Source: Sphingomonas sp. SRS2
GTDB lineage: Bacteria; Pseudomonadota; Alphaproteobacteria; Sphingomonadales; Sphingomonadaceae
DNA length: 62,650 nt
NCBI RefSeq assembly: GCF_000971055.1
Contig: NZ_LARW01000095.1
Coordinates: forward strand, 1-62,650
Reading direction: 5' to 3'
The position numbers and the translations under genes are program-made. Shown piece by piece: positions 1 through 9,104 of the stretch; position 1 is the first letter of the stretch, and the number at the start of each line of letters is the position of its first letter. The notes under the pieces were generated by a model that saw only the letters and a program-made list of their open reading frames with translations, was not told where the DNA came from and ran no database searches.

Positions 1-111
1 TTCTTCTGCAAACTCAAAGAGTTCAAGCGCATCGCCATGCGCGCCTGCAAAACCGATCTAAGCTTCTCCGCAATGATCTACCTCGCCGCAGCCGTCATCA
101 ACTCGCGATGA
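1..111 (+). CDS. IS5-like transposase, C-terminal end (cut by window edge)
   Basis: Frame 1 is open from the first base to TGA at 109-111. It encodes about 36 residues starting FFCKLKEFKRIAMR and ending LAAAVINSR. From family knowledge, a K-x-F-KRIA-R stretch followed by a short alanine-rich helix is the typical C-terminus of the second reading frame of IS5/IS427-group DDE transposases. Only the tail is present, so the catalytic residues lie outside the window. The GGGGTTGTGGGG-type sequence just after the stop (read on the minus strand, about 113-124) could be the terminal inverted repeat, followed by a CTAG-like target at 125-128. This element end abuts an orphan reading-frame tail, suggesting the insertion disrupted an older gene. 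Confidence 0.75.
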   Translation, partial: FFCKLKEFKRIAMRACKTDLSFSAMIYLAAAVINSR

Positions 112-112
112 A

Positions 113-232
113 TCCCCACAACCCCTAGAGCGTAGCAAGCTTGCGCTGGAGCGTTCTCGTAAGCGGCTTGCTGATGCCGAGGTCAAAATAGCAGTGGCCG
201 CGCCGCGCCAGAAGCTTGACCCGGAAACGTAG
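113..232 (+). pseudogene. Orphan C-terminal reading-frame tail next to the IS end
   Basis: Immediately right of the transposase an open frame runs to TAG at 230-232. Its end reads LERSKLALERSRKRLADAEV and then a short tail ending in KLDPET. The charged, heptad-like composition resembles a real protein tail (coiled-coil helix), and there is no start codon with a ribosome site. The simplest reading is the 3' remnant of a gene whose 5' part lies beyond the insertion element. The parent family was not recognised. It could also be a chance open frame; another weak open frame runs on the opposite strand. Confidence 0.3.
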
Positions 233-378
233 AGTGGTATTATGATACCATGACGAGCCGTGACGCTTTGCCGCGCATCCGCTGGCACGCCGAGATCGGC
301 GCGAACGGCTTTGACCATCTCGCGCCGGATGTAGCCCAGTGGAACGCCGAGCGTAGCCTGCGATCGATTTGCCGAGTG

Positions 379-744
379 TTAGACGAGATTGACGATACAG
401 ACAGTCTTGCCCGCATAATCGGGGTTAGCGGGATCGAACCCCGCAATGGGCGTAAAGGGGCGGTCGGTTAGGACGCTCACCCCCGAAAGATCGTTGACCG
501 TGAAGGTGTCGATCTTCGGTTTGTTCGGAGCCTTGCCGTCACGCTCAACCACAACACCGTCAAGCTGCTGCGCTCCCTGATGGCCGGTGTACACGACATA
601 CGGCGCGATGATCAGCGTGTGCTTCTTCTCCACGACGGAAATGCACACCCCGGCCGTGATCGCATCGCATATCGGTCCCTTGGAAACATTGGGCCGCGCT
701 CCGCTGCCAATTCCCAACCCCAAACCTAACCCCAAGCCGACCAT
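379..744 (-). CDS. Unrecognised small protein with a Gly-Leu repeat at its N-terminus
   Basis: This encodes about 121 residues. I chose ATG at 744 over the ATG at 750 because a GGGAG sits six bases before it. The N-terminus is an alternating Gly-Leu tract (residues 3-12), encoded by a short imperfect DNA repeat, and is followed by a soluble region with aromatic and hydrophobic alternation such as HTLIIAPYVVYTG and TPIAGFDPANPDY. There is no catalytic motif that I can name. The glycine-leucine start could be a weak membrane or export segment. It lies beside an insertion-sequence end and behind a palindrome-rich promoter region, so it is probably accessory. Function unknown. Confidence 0.55.
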   Translation of the reverse strand: MVGLGLGLGLGIGSGARPNVSKGPICDAITAGVCISVVEKKHTLIIAPYVVYTGHQGAQQLDGVVVERDGKAPNKPKIDTFTVNDLSGVSVLTDRPFTPIAGFDPANPDYAGKTVCIVNLV

Positions 745-780
745 GATCATCTCCCGATTCGTTACGGGAATGATGCGCTT

Positions 781-816
781 TTAGGGATGTGTTTGCAAAC
801 TACATAATCGTCCCTA
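781..816. promoter_or_regulatory. Nested palindromes upstream of the small gene at 379-744
   Basis: A perfect 10-base palindrome GTTTGCAAAC (791-800) lies inside a second inverted repeat, TAGGGA (782-787) and TCCCTA (811-816). On the minus strand a TTGACT box lies just upstream (about 817-822), with these palindromes between it and the start at 744. That layout fits a promoter with an operator. The regulator is unknown. Confidence 0.4.
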
Positions 817-857
817 CAAGTCAAGAACAAAAAGAGAACTTTGTCTGAGTTCGCCCC

Positions 858-2738
<1,881 letters not shown>

Positions 2739-2837
2739 TCACTCCATCTGGCGATTTCGACGCAGGCGCTGCCCGGCACGGAAATCGCGGCAATCGAATA
2801 TCTGGCCGACATCGACGGGAAGAGAGGCCGCATGCGG

Positions 2838-2928
2838 CGATTCCCTTCCTACGCCGGTGCAAACCGGATCAGGTTCAACGGGTCGTGGGCATTTCAGCAC
2901 CACCTCTCAGCCTTCGGCTCCCCGGGGA
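2838..2928 (-). ncRNA. TPP (thi-box) riboswitch controlling thiC
   Basis: Read on the minus strand, the segment contains GGGGAGCC, then GGCTGAGAGG, then TTGAACCTGATCCGG, then GGCGTAGGAAGGGAA. These are the ordered conserved blocks of the thiamine pyrophosphate aptamer (pyrimidine-binding CTGAGA, pyrophosphate-binding ACCTGATCC and the closing stem). The aptamer ends about 105 bases before the thiC start. A perfect 12-base palindrome (2827-2838) abuts its 3' side and could be part of the switch. No U-run terminator is seen, so translational control is more likely; this is inference. Confidence 0.95.
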
Positions 2929-3018
2929 TGGAAACAATCGTAACGGAAGACCGCCTTGTGCGAAAGCCTTCTCTGCGAGGCTGTGCAGGGGGAGACAGCT
3001 CGCCTATAGGCTGGCCTG

Positions 3019-4161
3019 ATGACCGGCGTAGCGTGCGATCTCGCGATTATAGGCGGCGGCTTGTCCGGCGGGCTCATCGCCATGGCCGCGCGGCGTGCGC
3101 AGCCCGAGCGGCGAATCATCCTGATCGAGGCGGCGCCGAGCTTGGGCGGCAACCATCTCTGGTCGTTCATCGACAGCGATGTCGGCCCGGCGGAAAAGGC
3201 GCTGCTCCAGCCGCTGGTCAATTATGGCTGGCGTGAATTTTCGGTGGTGTTCCCGCGCTACAAGCGGTCGCTGCCGCAGCCTTTCTACTCGATCCGTTCG
3301 GACCGCTTCGATGCGGCGCTGCGCGAGGCGATGCCCGCCGAGAGCATATTGACCGGCCGCCGCGCCGCCGGGGTCAGCCCCGATGGCCTCGTGCTGGAAG
3401 ACGGTACGCTGATCGCGGCGCATGGCGTGGTCGACGCGCGCGGGCCGGCGGATCTGTCGCTGCTCGATCTGCATTACCGCAAGTTCGTCGGCTATGAGCT
3501 GACCCTCGACGGGCCGCACAGCGTGCGCCGCGCCACCCTGATCGACGCCGCCGCCGATCCGGCCGAGGGCTTCCAATATATGATGATGCTGCCGATCGAC
3601 AGCGACCGGCTGTTCATCGAGGATGTCCGTTACGAGGCGCATGCCGATCTCGACATGACCGATCACGGCAACCGCATCGTCAATCATGCCGCGCGCTTCG
3701 GCTGGCGCATCCGCAGCTCGGCGCGGGGACAGGCGGGGATCGTGCCGGTCGCGGTCGGCGGCGATTTCGAGAATTACTGGCGGTCGGGGGGCGACGGGGT
3801 CGCCAAGGTCGGGCTGCGCGCCGGCCTGTTCCACCCGGTCAGCGGCAACTCGCTGGGCGATGCCGCGCGCACTGCGTTGTTGATCGCGCAGGCGAAGGAC
3901 TGGTCGGGCGCGGCGCTGCACAAGATGCTCCACGCCCATGCCGCGAAAGCCTGGGCGAAGCGCGACTATTATCGCCGCTTCGCGCGGCGGATGCTGCGCG
4001 ATACCCCGGCCGCGGACAGCTATAAATTCCTCGAGGCTCTCTACACGATGGACACCGACCTGATCGCGCGCTTCCATAGCATGACGCTGGGCTTCACCGA
4101 CCGGCTGGCGCTCAGCCTGGGTGACGGGCCGATGCCGCTCGGCGCGGCGATGAAGGGGTAA
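3019..4161 (+). CDS. crtY: Lycopene beta-cyclase CrtY
   Basis: The predicted product closes the beta-ionone rings of lycopene to give beta-carotene, the precursor of sphingomonad yellow xanthophylls. At 380 residues it is the usual length. The N-terminal dinucleotide fold has GGGLSGG (residues 12-18), followed by the cyclase signature GGNHLWSF near residue 43 and the C-terminal RFHSMTLG block typical of CrtY. It is divergent from thiC and its riboswitch, with the two leaders back to back. No other carotenoid gene is in the window, so the pathway genes are dispersed or elsewhere. Confidence 0.93.
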   Translation: MTGVACDLAIIGGGLSGGLIAMAARRAQPERRIILIEAAPSLGGNHLWSFIDSDVGPAEKALLQPLVNYGWREFSVVFPRYKRSLPQPFYSIRSDRFDAALREAMPAESILTGRRAAGVSPDGLVLEDGTLIAAHGVVDARGPADLSLLDLHYRKFVGYELTLDGPHSVRRATLIDAAADPAEGFQYMMMLPIDSDRLFIEDVRYEAHADLDMTDHGNRIVNHAARFGWRIRSSARGQAGIVPVAVGGDFENYWRSGGDGVAKVGLRAGLFHPVSGNSLGDAARTALLIAQAKDWSGAALHKMLHAHAAKAWAKRDYYRRFARRMLRDTPAADSYKFLEALYTMDTDLIARFHSMTLGFTDRLALSLGDGPMPLGAAMKG

Positions 4162-4182
4162 GGCGCGGTTACGGCCTCCCCT

Positions 4183-4265
4183 GTCATCAATCCAGCGCAG
4201 GCTGGAATCTCTTGAGGCTGGGGCGTGCATTCTCCTCCTGAGATGCCAGCCGTCGCTGGCATGAC
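4183..4265. repeat. Palindromic intergenic repeat, copy 1 (about 83 bases)
   Basis: The element starts with GTCAT and ends with ATGAC. It has an imperfect hairpin of the type CCAGC-GCTGG at each end and a GAGGC/CCTCC-bearing centre. The same architecture recurs at 20289-20359 and 50296-50375. It lies between two same-strand genes and is a REP/BIME-like element, not coding. Confidence 0.8.
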
Positions 4266-4304
4266 GGATGGGAGCGGAGGTGTGTGGCGAATGGATTGGG
4301 TTCG

Positions 4305-4889
4305 ATGATCAAACGTCTCTGCGTCTTCTGCGGCTCCAGCCCCGGCCATGATCCGGTTCACGCCGACGCCGCCCGCGCGCTCGGCGGGGCGCTCGGCGCG
4401 GCGGGGATCGATCTCGTCTATGGCGGCGGGCGGGTCGGGCTGATGGGGATCGTCGCCGATTCGGCGATGGCGGCGGGGGCGAAGGCCTATGGCGTCATCC
4501 CGCACGCGCTGGCGCGGCTGGAGGTCGAGCATCGCGGGCTGACCGAGCTTCACCTCGTCGATTCGATGCATGCGCGCAAGGCGATGATGGCCGATATGTC
4601 GGACGGCTTCATCGCGCTGTCGGGCGGGATCGGCACCTTCGAGGAGCTGTTCGAGGTCTGGACCTGGGGGCAGCTCGGCGACCACCGCAAGCCGGTCGCG
4701 CTGCTCAACGTCGCGGGCTTCTACGACAAGCTGACCGGCTTCATTGACGATGTCGTCGAAGCGGGCTTCCTGCGCGATGCGCACCGCGCGATGCTGATGG
4801 TCGAGGATGATCCAGCCCGGCTGGTCGCGCGGATGCAGGCCTATGCGCCGCCCAGCGTCGAAAAATGGATCGGGCGCGAGCAGCGATAG
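4305..4889 (+). CDS. LOG-family protein (nucleoside 5'-monophosphate phosphoribohydrolase type)
   Basis: This is a Rossmann-fold enzyme of the LONELY GUY family. Characterised members cleave cytokinin ribotides or other nucleoside monophosphates to free base plus ribose 5-phosphate. The LOG signature appears as SGGIGTFEE (residues 106-114), where the family consensus is PGGxGTxxE, so Pro is replaced by Ser. The partner R91-K92 and the start CVFCGSSPG are also present. I chose ATG at 4305, giving 194 residues; a GTG at 4284 would add seven. Bacterial substrate and role are not determined by sequence. Confidence 0.88.
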   Translation: MIKRLCVFCGSSPGHDPVHADAARALGGALGAAGIDLVYGGGRVGLMGIVADSAMAAGAKAYGVIPHALARLEVEHRGLTELHLVDSMHARKAMMADMSDGFIALSGGIGTFEELFEVWTWGQLGDHRKPVALLNVAGFYDKLTGFIDDVVEAGFLRDAHRAMLMVEDDPARLVARMQAYAPPSVEKWIGREQR

Positions 4890-5070
4890 GCCTACTCGCC
4901 ATCTTGTGCGGGTGGGGCGGAAGCGGCGCCCGCAGGGCTATTGGTTGAGGCTGGAAGCAGACCGCGATCGGCGAATAAGCCCGCGATCGCGCAAGGCTTG
5001 CTATTCCTAACTTTGTTAAATGCACGTGGGCCTGAAAGGGGCTTTTTTATGAGCCAGACAGGAGATCGCC

Positions 5071-5253
5071 ATGACTGAACATGACAGCCGTTATTATCAC
5101 GACCGGCTGATCGAGGAGCGCGAGAGGGCGCTGCGGGCGGTGACGCCGGAGGCCAGCGCCGTCCACCGTGCGCTCGCCCAGCTGTATAAGCAAAGACTGG
5201 ACGGCGAGATCGTCGACGCCGGGCCATCGGCATTCCGCCGCGCGGGCGAGTAA
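5071..5253 (+). CDS. Small charged protein of unknown function (60 residues)
   Basis: The gene starts MTEHDSRYYHDRL and has a good ribosome site (AGGAGATCGCC before ATG). The product is a predicted helical protein rich in Arg and Glu with no membrane segment. I recall short proteins of this kind in sphingomonads but know no function. It lies alone in a roughly 480-base stretch between the LOG gene and a response regulator. Confidence 0.65.
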   Translation: MTEHDSRYYHDRLIEERERALRAVTPEASAVHRALAQLYKQRLDGEIVDAGPSAFRRAGE

Positions 5254-5280
5254 ACGGCGTCCTTCGCCTCGGGGAAGCTC

Positions 5281-5309
5281 GTTAGTTCAGCTTGTTAGAT
5301 GGAACTAAC
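5281..5309. promoter_or_regulatory. Perfect inverted repeat upstream of the response regulator
   Basis: GTTAGTTC (5281-5288) and GAACTAAC (5302-5309) are exact inverted 8-base arms with a 13-base spacer, 65 bases before the regulator start. It may be an operator or a hairpin in the leader. A GGAAC box (5301-5305) resembles half of an alphaproteobacterial general-stress (EcfG) promoter. I see no convincing second half. Confidence 0.4.
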
Positions 5310-5373
5310 CTCGATCAATTCGGTATAGATTTACCGTCGGACCATGATGAGCGCCTGCGGCTGAGAGACTCAT

Positions 5374-5778
5374 GTGCTCCCGCTCGACGGGGGTTTTGTG
5401 CAGAAGCGGCTATCCATATTGATCGTGGAAGACGAACCGGTGATCGCTCTCGGTCTGTCCTTCGCAGCTGAGGATGCCGGCGCCGAGGTGATCGGTCCGT
5501 TCGATTCGATCGCCGATGCGCTTGCGCTGCTCGACAAGGCCAGCGTCGACGCCGCCATTCTCGACGTAAATCTGCGCGATCGCGACATCACCCCGGTGAT
5601 ATTGGCGCTGCTCGGCCGGGCGGTGCCCTTCGTCGTTCAGACCGGAACCGCACTGCCACCCGAAGTGGCGGCGGCCTATCCCGATATCCCGGTGATGAGC
5701 AAGCCATCGGCCCCCGATGCGGTGGTGACGCGGCTGCTGCAGGCAATCGGCGGGTCGGAAGCCATCCCGGCCGCTTAA
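5374..5778 (+). CDS. Stand-alone receiver-domain response regulator
   Basis: This is a single CheY-like receiver domain with no output domain, 134 residues from GTG at 5374. Conserved positions are the acidic pair D20-E21 in LIVEDEP, the phospho-acceptor D64 in ILDVN, T90, and K110 in SKP. GAGAG lies six bases before the GTG; an internal GTG at 5398 is an alternative start. There is no histidine kinase beside it, so it is an orphan. Such single-domain regulators often work as phosphate sinks or in stress phosphorelays. Its stop codon overlaps that of convergent trpD in a shared TTAA. Confidence 0.88.
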   Translation: MLPLDGGFVQKRLSILIVEDEPVIALGLSFAAEDAGAEVIGPFDSIADALALLDKASVDAAILDVNLRDRDITPVILALLGRAVPFVVQTGTALPPEVAAAYPDIPVMSKPSAPDAVVTRLLQAIGGSEAIPAA

Positions 5779-6761
5779 TAGGTGATCCAGCGCGCCAGCA
5801 GGCCGCGCGCCGCGCCGCTGTCGATAGCTTCGGCCGCGACCGTGACTCCCTCATGCCAGACGGCCGCCTTGCCGGCGACGATCAGTGCGGCGGCGGCATT
5901 GAGCAGCACGGCGTCGCGATAGGCGCCGCGCTCGCCATCGAGCAGCCGGGTAAGCGCGGCGGCGTTATAGCCGGCGTCCCCGCCGCGTATCGCATCGAGC
6001 GGGTGGCGCGGCAGGCCCGCCATGGCAGGCTCGAAACGCTCGGGGCCGAAGCCGGCCCCGCCAAGACGGAAGATGCTGCTCGGCCCCGCGATCGACAGCT
6101 CGTCGAGTGGTTCGTCGCCTGCGACGAGCATTACCGCATCGCAGCCGATCCGTTCGATCGCGCCCGCGTAGGCCGGCAGGAAGTCGGGCCGGGCGACGCC
6201 GATGAGCTGGCGTGAGACCCGCGCCGGATTACAGATAGGCCCGAGCAGATTGAAGATCGTCCGCCGGCCGATGCGTTTGCGGATCGGGCCGAGCGGCCTG
6301 AGCGCGGGATGATGCTTCTGCGCGAACAGGAAGCACAGGCCGATTTCGGCGAGCGAGCCTTCGGCGCGGTCCGAGGCGCGGTCGAGATCGAGGCCCAGCG
6401 CCTCCAGCGTGTCGGCTCCCCCCGCTTTTGACGATGCCGCGCGATTGCCATGTTTGGCGACCGGCACACCCGCGCCCGCGACGACGATCGCGACGGCGGT
6501 CGAGACGTTCAGGCTGTGCGCGCCGTCGCCACCGGTGCCGCATACGTCGATCGCGCCGGGCGGGGTGGCGATCGTCACCATGCGCTCGCGCATCGCGATA
6601 GCCGCGCCCGCGATCTCCGCGCTGGTCTCGTCGCGTTCGGCCATCGTGGTCAGGAAGGTGGTGAGGCTGTCCTCGTCGTGCGCGCCGTCGAAGATCGCCG
6701 AGAATGTCTCGTAGGCGGTCTTCTGGTCGAGCGGGAAAAGGGGGTCCGGCAGCGTGCCCAA
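5775..6761 (-). CDS. trpD: Anthranilate phosphoribosyltransferase TrpD
   Basis: TrpD transfers the phosphoribosyl group of PRPP to anthranilate, the second step of tryptophan synthesis. The protein is 328 residues, full length. The PRPP-binding signature CGTGGDG lies near residues 74-80, followed by NVST and the KHGNRAASS anthranilate/PRPP loop. The start appears to be TTG at 6761 with AAGGAG ten bases upstream, inside the end of trpG, only one base after the trpG stop. trpE and trpC are not adjacent, so the trp genes are split. Confidence 0.96.
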   Translation of the reverse strand: MGTLPDPLFPLDQKTAYETFSAIFDGAHDEDSLTTFLTTMAERDETSAEIAGAAIAMRERMVTIATPPGAIDVCGTGGDGAHSLNVSTAVAIVVAGAGVPVAKHGNRAASSKAGGADTLEALGLDLDRASDRAEGSLAEIGLCFLFAQKHHPALRPLGPIRKRIGRRTIFNLLGPICNPARVSRQLIGVARPDFLPAYAGAIERIGCDAVMLVAGDEPLDELSIAGPSSIFRLGGAGFGPERFEPAMAGLPRHPLDAIRGGDAGYNAAALTRLLDGERGAYRDAVLLNAAAALIVAGKAAVWHEGVTVAAEAIDSGAARGLLARWITY

Positions 6762-6762
6762 G

Positions 6763-7356
6763 TCAGGCGCGCTCCTTCACCTTCATACCCGCCGCGCGCA
6801 TGAAATTGGCGAGCATCGCATGGCCATGTTCGGTGGCGATGCTTTCGGGATGGAACTGGACGCCGTGGATCGGCAGCGTGGCGTGGCGCACGCCCATGAC
6901 CTGGCCATCGGGGGTCCGTGCATTGATCAGCAGATCGGCGGGAAGCCCCTCCTCCGGCACGATCAGCGAGTGATAGCGGGTCGCGGTGAAGGGCGAAGGC
7001 AGGCCCTCGTAAAGTCCGGTATTGTCGTGGAGGATCGGGCTGGTCTTGCCATGCATCAGCTGTGGCGCGCGGACGACCTGCCCGCCGAAATGCTGGCCGA
7101 TCGATTGGTGCCCCAGGCACACGCCGAGCAGCGGCCGCCCGTTCGCGGCGCAGGCGGCGACCATCTCCAGCGAGATGCCCGCTTCATTGGGGGTGCACGG
7201 GCCCGGCGAGATCAGGAAGGCCTCTGCCCCGCTCGACATTGCCTGGCCGACGCCGATCGCGTCGTTACGCACGACCTCTACCTCGGCCCCCAGCTCCATC
7301 AGATAATGGACTAGGTTCCAGGTGAAGCTGTCATAATTGTCGATGACGAGGATCAT
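6763..7356 (-). CDS. trpG: Anthranilate synthase glutamine amidotransferase subunit TrpG
   Basis: TrpG releases ammonia from glutamine for anthranilate synthase (with TrpE), and in some bacteria it also serves aminodeoxychorismate synthase. The class I amidotransferase triad is visible: C80 in GVCLGHQ, with H169 and E171 in FHPES. The length, 197 residues, is typical. It is nearly fused to trpD downstream. No trpE lies upstream; the leader at 7357 is back to back with the sdaA glycine riboswitch. A shared role in folate synthesis (PabA) is possible but not shown. Confidence 0.94.
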   Translation of the reverse strand: MILVIDNYDSFTWNLVHYLMELGAEVEVVRNDAIGVGQAMSSGAEAFLISPGPCTPNEAGISLEMVAACAANGRPLLGVCLGHQSIGQHFGGQVVRAPQLMHGKTSPILHDNTGLYEGLPSPFTATRYHSLIVPEEGLPADLLINARTPDGQVMGVRHATLPIHGVQFHPESIATEHGHAMLANFMRAAGMKVKERA

Positions 7357-7461
7357 GAACGGGCCTGTAGCGGGTCCGTGATCGCGGCGAAAGCCGGAAG
7401 TCCTGCGGCGTTGCTTTATCGGGTGCGGGGGCTATGCTTCGCCCGTCCGCCGATGGCGGGC

Positions 7462-7618
7462 GCCCGCGCAGGGAGAGTCCGGTACAGCCGGCGCCGAAGG
7501 AGCAACCGCCCCGGAAACTCTCAGGCACCAGGACCGGCGCGGGCCAAGCTCTGGAAAGAGACGCCGGGTGGCGTCCGCCGACGGGATAGCGATCTCAGGC
7601 ACCAAGGACAGAGGGGGC
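7462..7618 (+). ncRNA. Tandem glycine riboswitch ahead of sdaA
   Basis: Two aptamers lie in series. The first is closed by GCCCGCGC (7462-7469) with GCGCGGGC (7537-7544). It holds GGGAGAG, GGCGCCGAAGGAGCAA and ACTCTCAGGCACCAGGAC. The second is closed by CTCTG (7549-7553) with CAGAG (7609-7613) and holds ATCTCAGGCACCAAGGACAG. These are the conserved glycine-aptamer blocks. The element ends 36 bases before the serine deaminase start, which fits glycine-dependent control of serine/glycine breakdown. Confidence 0.93.
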
Positions 7619-7653
7619 ACGCAGCCGGCAATGTCGCCGGAATGGAGTGCCTT

Positions 7654-9066
7654 ATGCCCATGGCCGTTACAGACCAGCGCCCCCGCGAGCGATCACGGAT
7701 CGACAGCAGCGTCGCGATCAGCGTCGCCGACCTGTTCACGATCGGCATCGGGCCGTCGAGCTCACATACCGTGGGGCCGATGCGCGCGGCGCGCGCCTTT
7801 ACCGAGGTGGTGGCGAAGGCTGGCCAAAGCCCCACCCATATCACTGCCGACCTGTTCGGCTCGCTCGCGCTGACCGGACATGGCCATGCCACCGACAGCG
7901 CGATCCTGCTCGGTCTTGCCGGCGAAAAGCCCGAGACGGTCGATCCGGCTGCGATCGTCGGGATGGTCGAGGGCATCGCCGCGACGAAGCGGATCGGGAC
8001 GATCGCGGGCCCGGTGGACTTCGATCCGGCGAGTGACCTGCGCTTCCGCAAGGGCGAGTTCCTCGAAGGCCATTCGAACGCGATCCGCTTCGCGGCGACC
8101 CTTGCCGACGGAACGGTGCTCGCGCGCGAATATCATTCGATCGGCGGCGGCGCGATCGTCGCGGTCGGCGAGCAGCCGGGGCGGATCGGCCATAATTTCG
8201 TCCAGCGTCACCCCTTCTCCTCGGGGGCCGAGATGCTCGCGGCGGGCGAGGAAACCGGCCTGTCGATCGCGGCGATCGTCGCGAAAAACGAAGAGGCGTG
8301 GCGGCCCCGCGCCGAGACCGAAGCGCTGCTCGACCGGATCGCCGATGCGATGGATGCGTCGATAGAACGCGGCATGCGCGAGGAGGGGTTGCTGCCCGGC
8401 GGGCTCAAGGTGCGGCGGCGCGCGAAGGCGATCCACGCCCGGCTGCGCGCCCAGCCGCCCGAGCAACAATTTGCGCGGGTGTTCGAATGGGTCAGTCTGT
8501 TCGCGCTGGCGGTGAACGAGGAGAATGCGGCGGGCGGCCGCGTCGTCACCGCGCCGACCAATGGCGCGGCGGGGGTGATCCCGGCGGTCATCCGCTATTA
8601 TCGCGACTTCATCCCCGGCGCGGATGCCGAAGGGGTGCGGACCTTCCTGCTCACCGCATCGGCGATCGGCTTCCTCTACAAGAAGCGCGCCTCGATCTCG
8701 GCGGCCGAAATGGGCTGCCAGGGCGAGGTCGGCGTCGCCTGCTCGATGGCTGCAGCGGGGCTCGCGGCGGTGCTGGGCGGCACCAACGCCCAGATCGAAA
8801 ATGCCGCGGAGATCGGCATGGAGCATAATCTCGGGCTGACCTGCGATCCGATCGGCGGGCTCGTCCAGATCCCCTGCATCGAGCGGAATACGATGGGCGC
8901 GGTGAAGGCGATCAACGCCGCCTATCTCGCGCTTCAGGGCGACGGCCGCCATGTCGTCAGCCTCGATGCGGTGATCGAGACGATGCGCCAGACCGGCGAG
9001 GACATGCAGAGTCGCTACAAGGAGACCAGCCTCGGCGGCCTTGCCGTCAATGTGGTGGAGTGTTGA
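7654..9066 (+). CDS. sdaA: L-serine ammonia-lyase (iron-sulfur dependent)
   Basis: The product deaminates L-serine to pyruvate. It is the single-chain form (beta then alpha domain), 470 residues. The [4Fe-4S] ligands are C355 (GCQGEVG), C397 (TCDP) and C408 (IPCIERN); their spacing of 42 and 11 matches the characterised Legionella enzyme. The SSSHTVGP motif (residues 35-42) is the beta-domain signature. I chose ATG at 7654, after GGAG; the longer open frame upstream is the riboswitch. Because serine and glycine interconvert through GlyA, a glycine switch here would clear excess. Confidence 0.96.
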   Translation: MPMAVTDQRPRERSRIDSSVAISVADLFTIGIGPSSSHTVGPMRAARAFTEVVAKAGQSPTHITADLFGSLALTGHGHATDSAILLGLAGEKPETVDPAAIVGMVEGIAATKRIGTIAGPVDFDPASDLRFRKGEFLEGHSNAIRFAATLADGTVLAREYHSIGGGAIVAVGEQPGRIGHNFVQRHPFSSGAEMLAAGEETGLSIAAIVAKNEEAWRPRAETEALLDRIADAMDASIERGMREEGLLPGGLKVRRRAKAIHARLRAQPPEQQFARVFEWVSLFALAVNEENAAGGRVVTAPTNGAAGVIPAVIRYYRDFIPGADAEGVRTFLLTASAIGFLYKKRASISAAEMGCQGEVGVACSMAAAGLAAVLGGTNAQIENAAEIGMEHNLGLTCDPIGGLVQIPCIERNTMGAVKAINAAYLALQGDGRHVVSLDAVIETMRQTGEDMQSRYKETSLGGLAVNVVEC

Positions 9067-9077
9067 GAGCGTAGATT

Positions 9078-9096
9078 CCTCCCCGGAACGGGGAGG
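9078..9096. terminator. Hairpin between convergent sdaA and the deacetylase gene
   Basis: CCTCCCC (9078-9084), loop GGAAC, then GGGGAGG (9090-9096). It sits between two converging genes, 11 bases after the sdaA stop. There is no clear U-run, so it may be a repeat-type hairpin or a weak terminator. Confidence 0.5.
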
Positions 9097-9104
9097 GGGA
9101 GGAA

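Noticed and set aside
415-440. A tRNA T-arm-like sequence (GCGGG-ATCGAAC-CCCGC)
   Set aside because: It has no matching acceptor, D or anticodon arms around it and falls inside the coding region of the small minus-strand gene, encoding its GFDPA stretch.
250-471. A 73-codon plus-strand open frame starting MTSRDALPRIRW
   Set aside because: It overlaps the better-supported minus-strand gene, has no ribosome site and no family resemblance.
5301-5325. A complete general-stress (EcfG) promoter before the response regulator
   Set aside because: GGAAC is followed at 15 bases by CGGT, not the expected CGTT at 16-17, so only half of the consensus is met.
7378-7653. A longer SdaA start using the upstream open frame
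   Set aside because: That segment is the tandem glycine riboswitch, and ATG 7654 has its own GGAG and gives the normal protein length.
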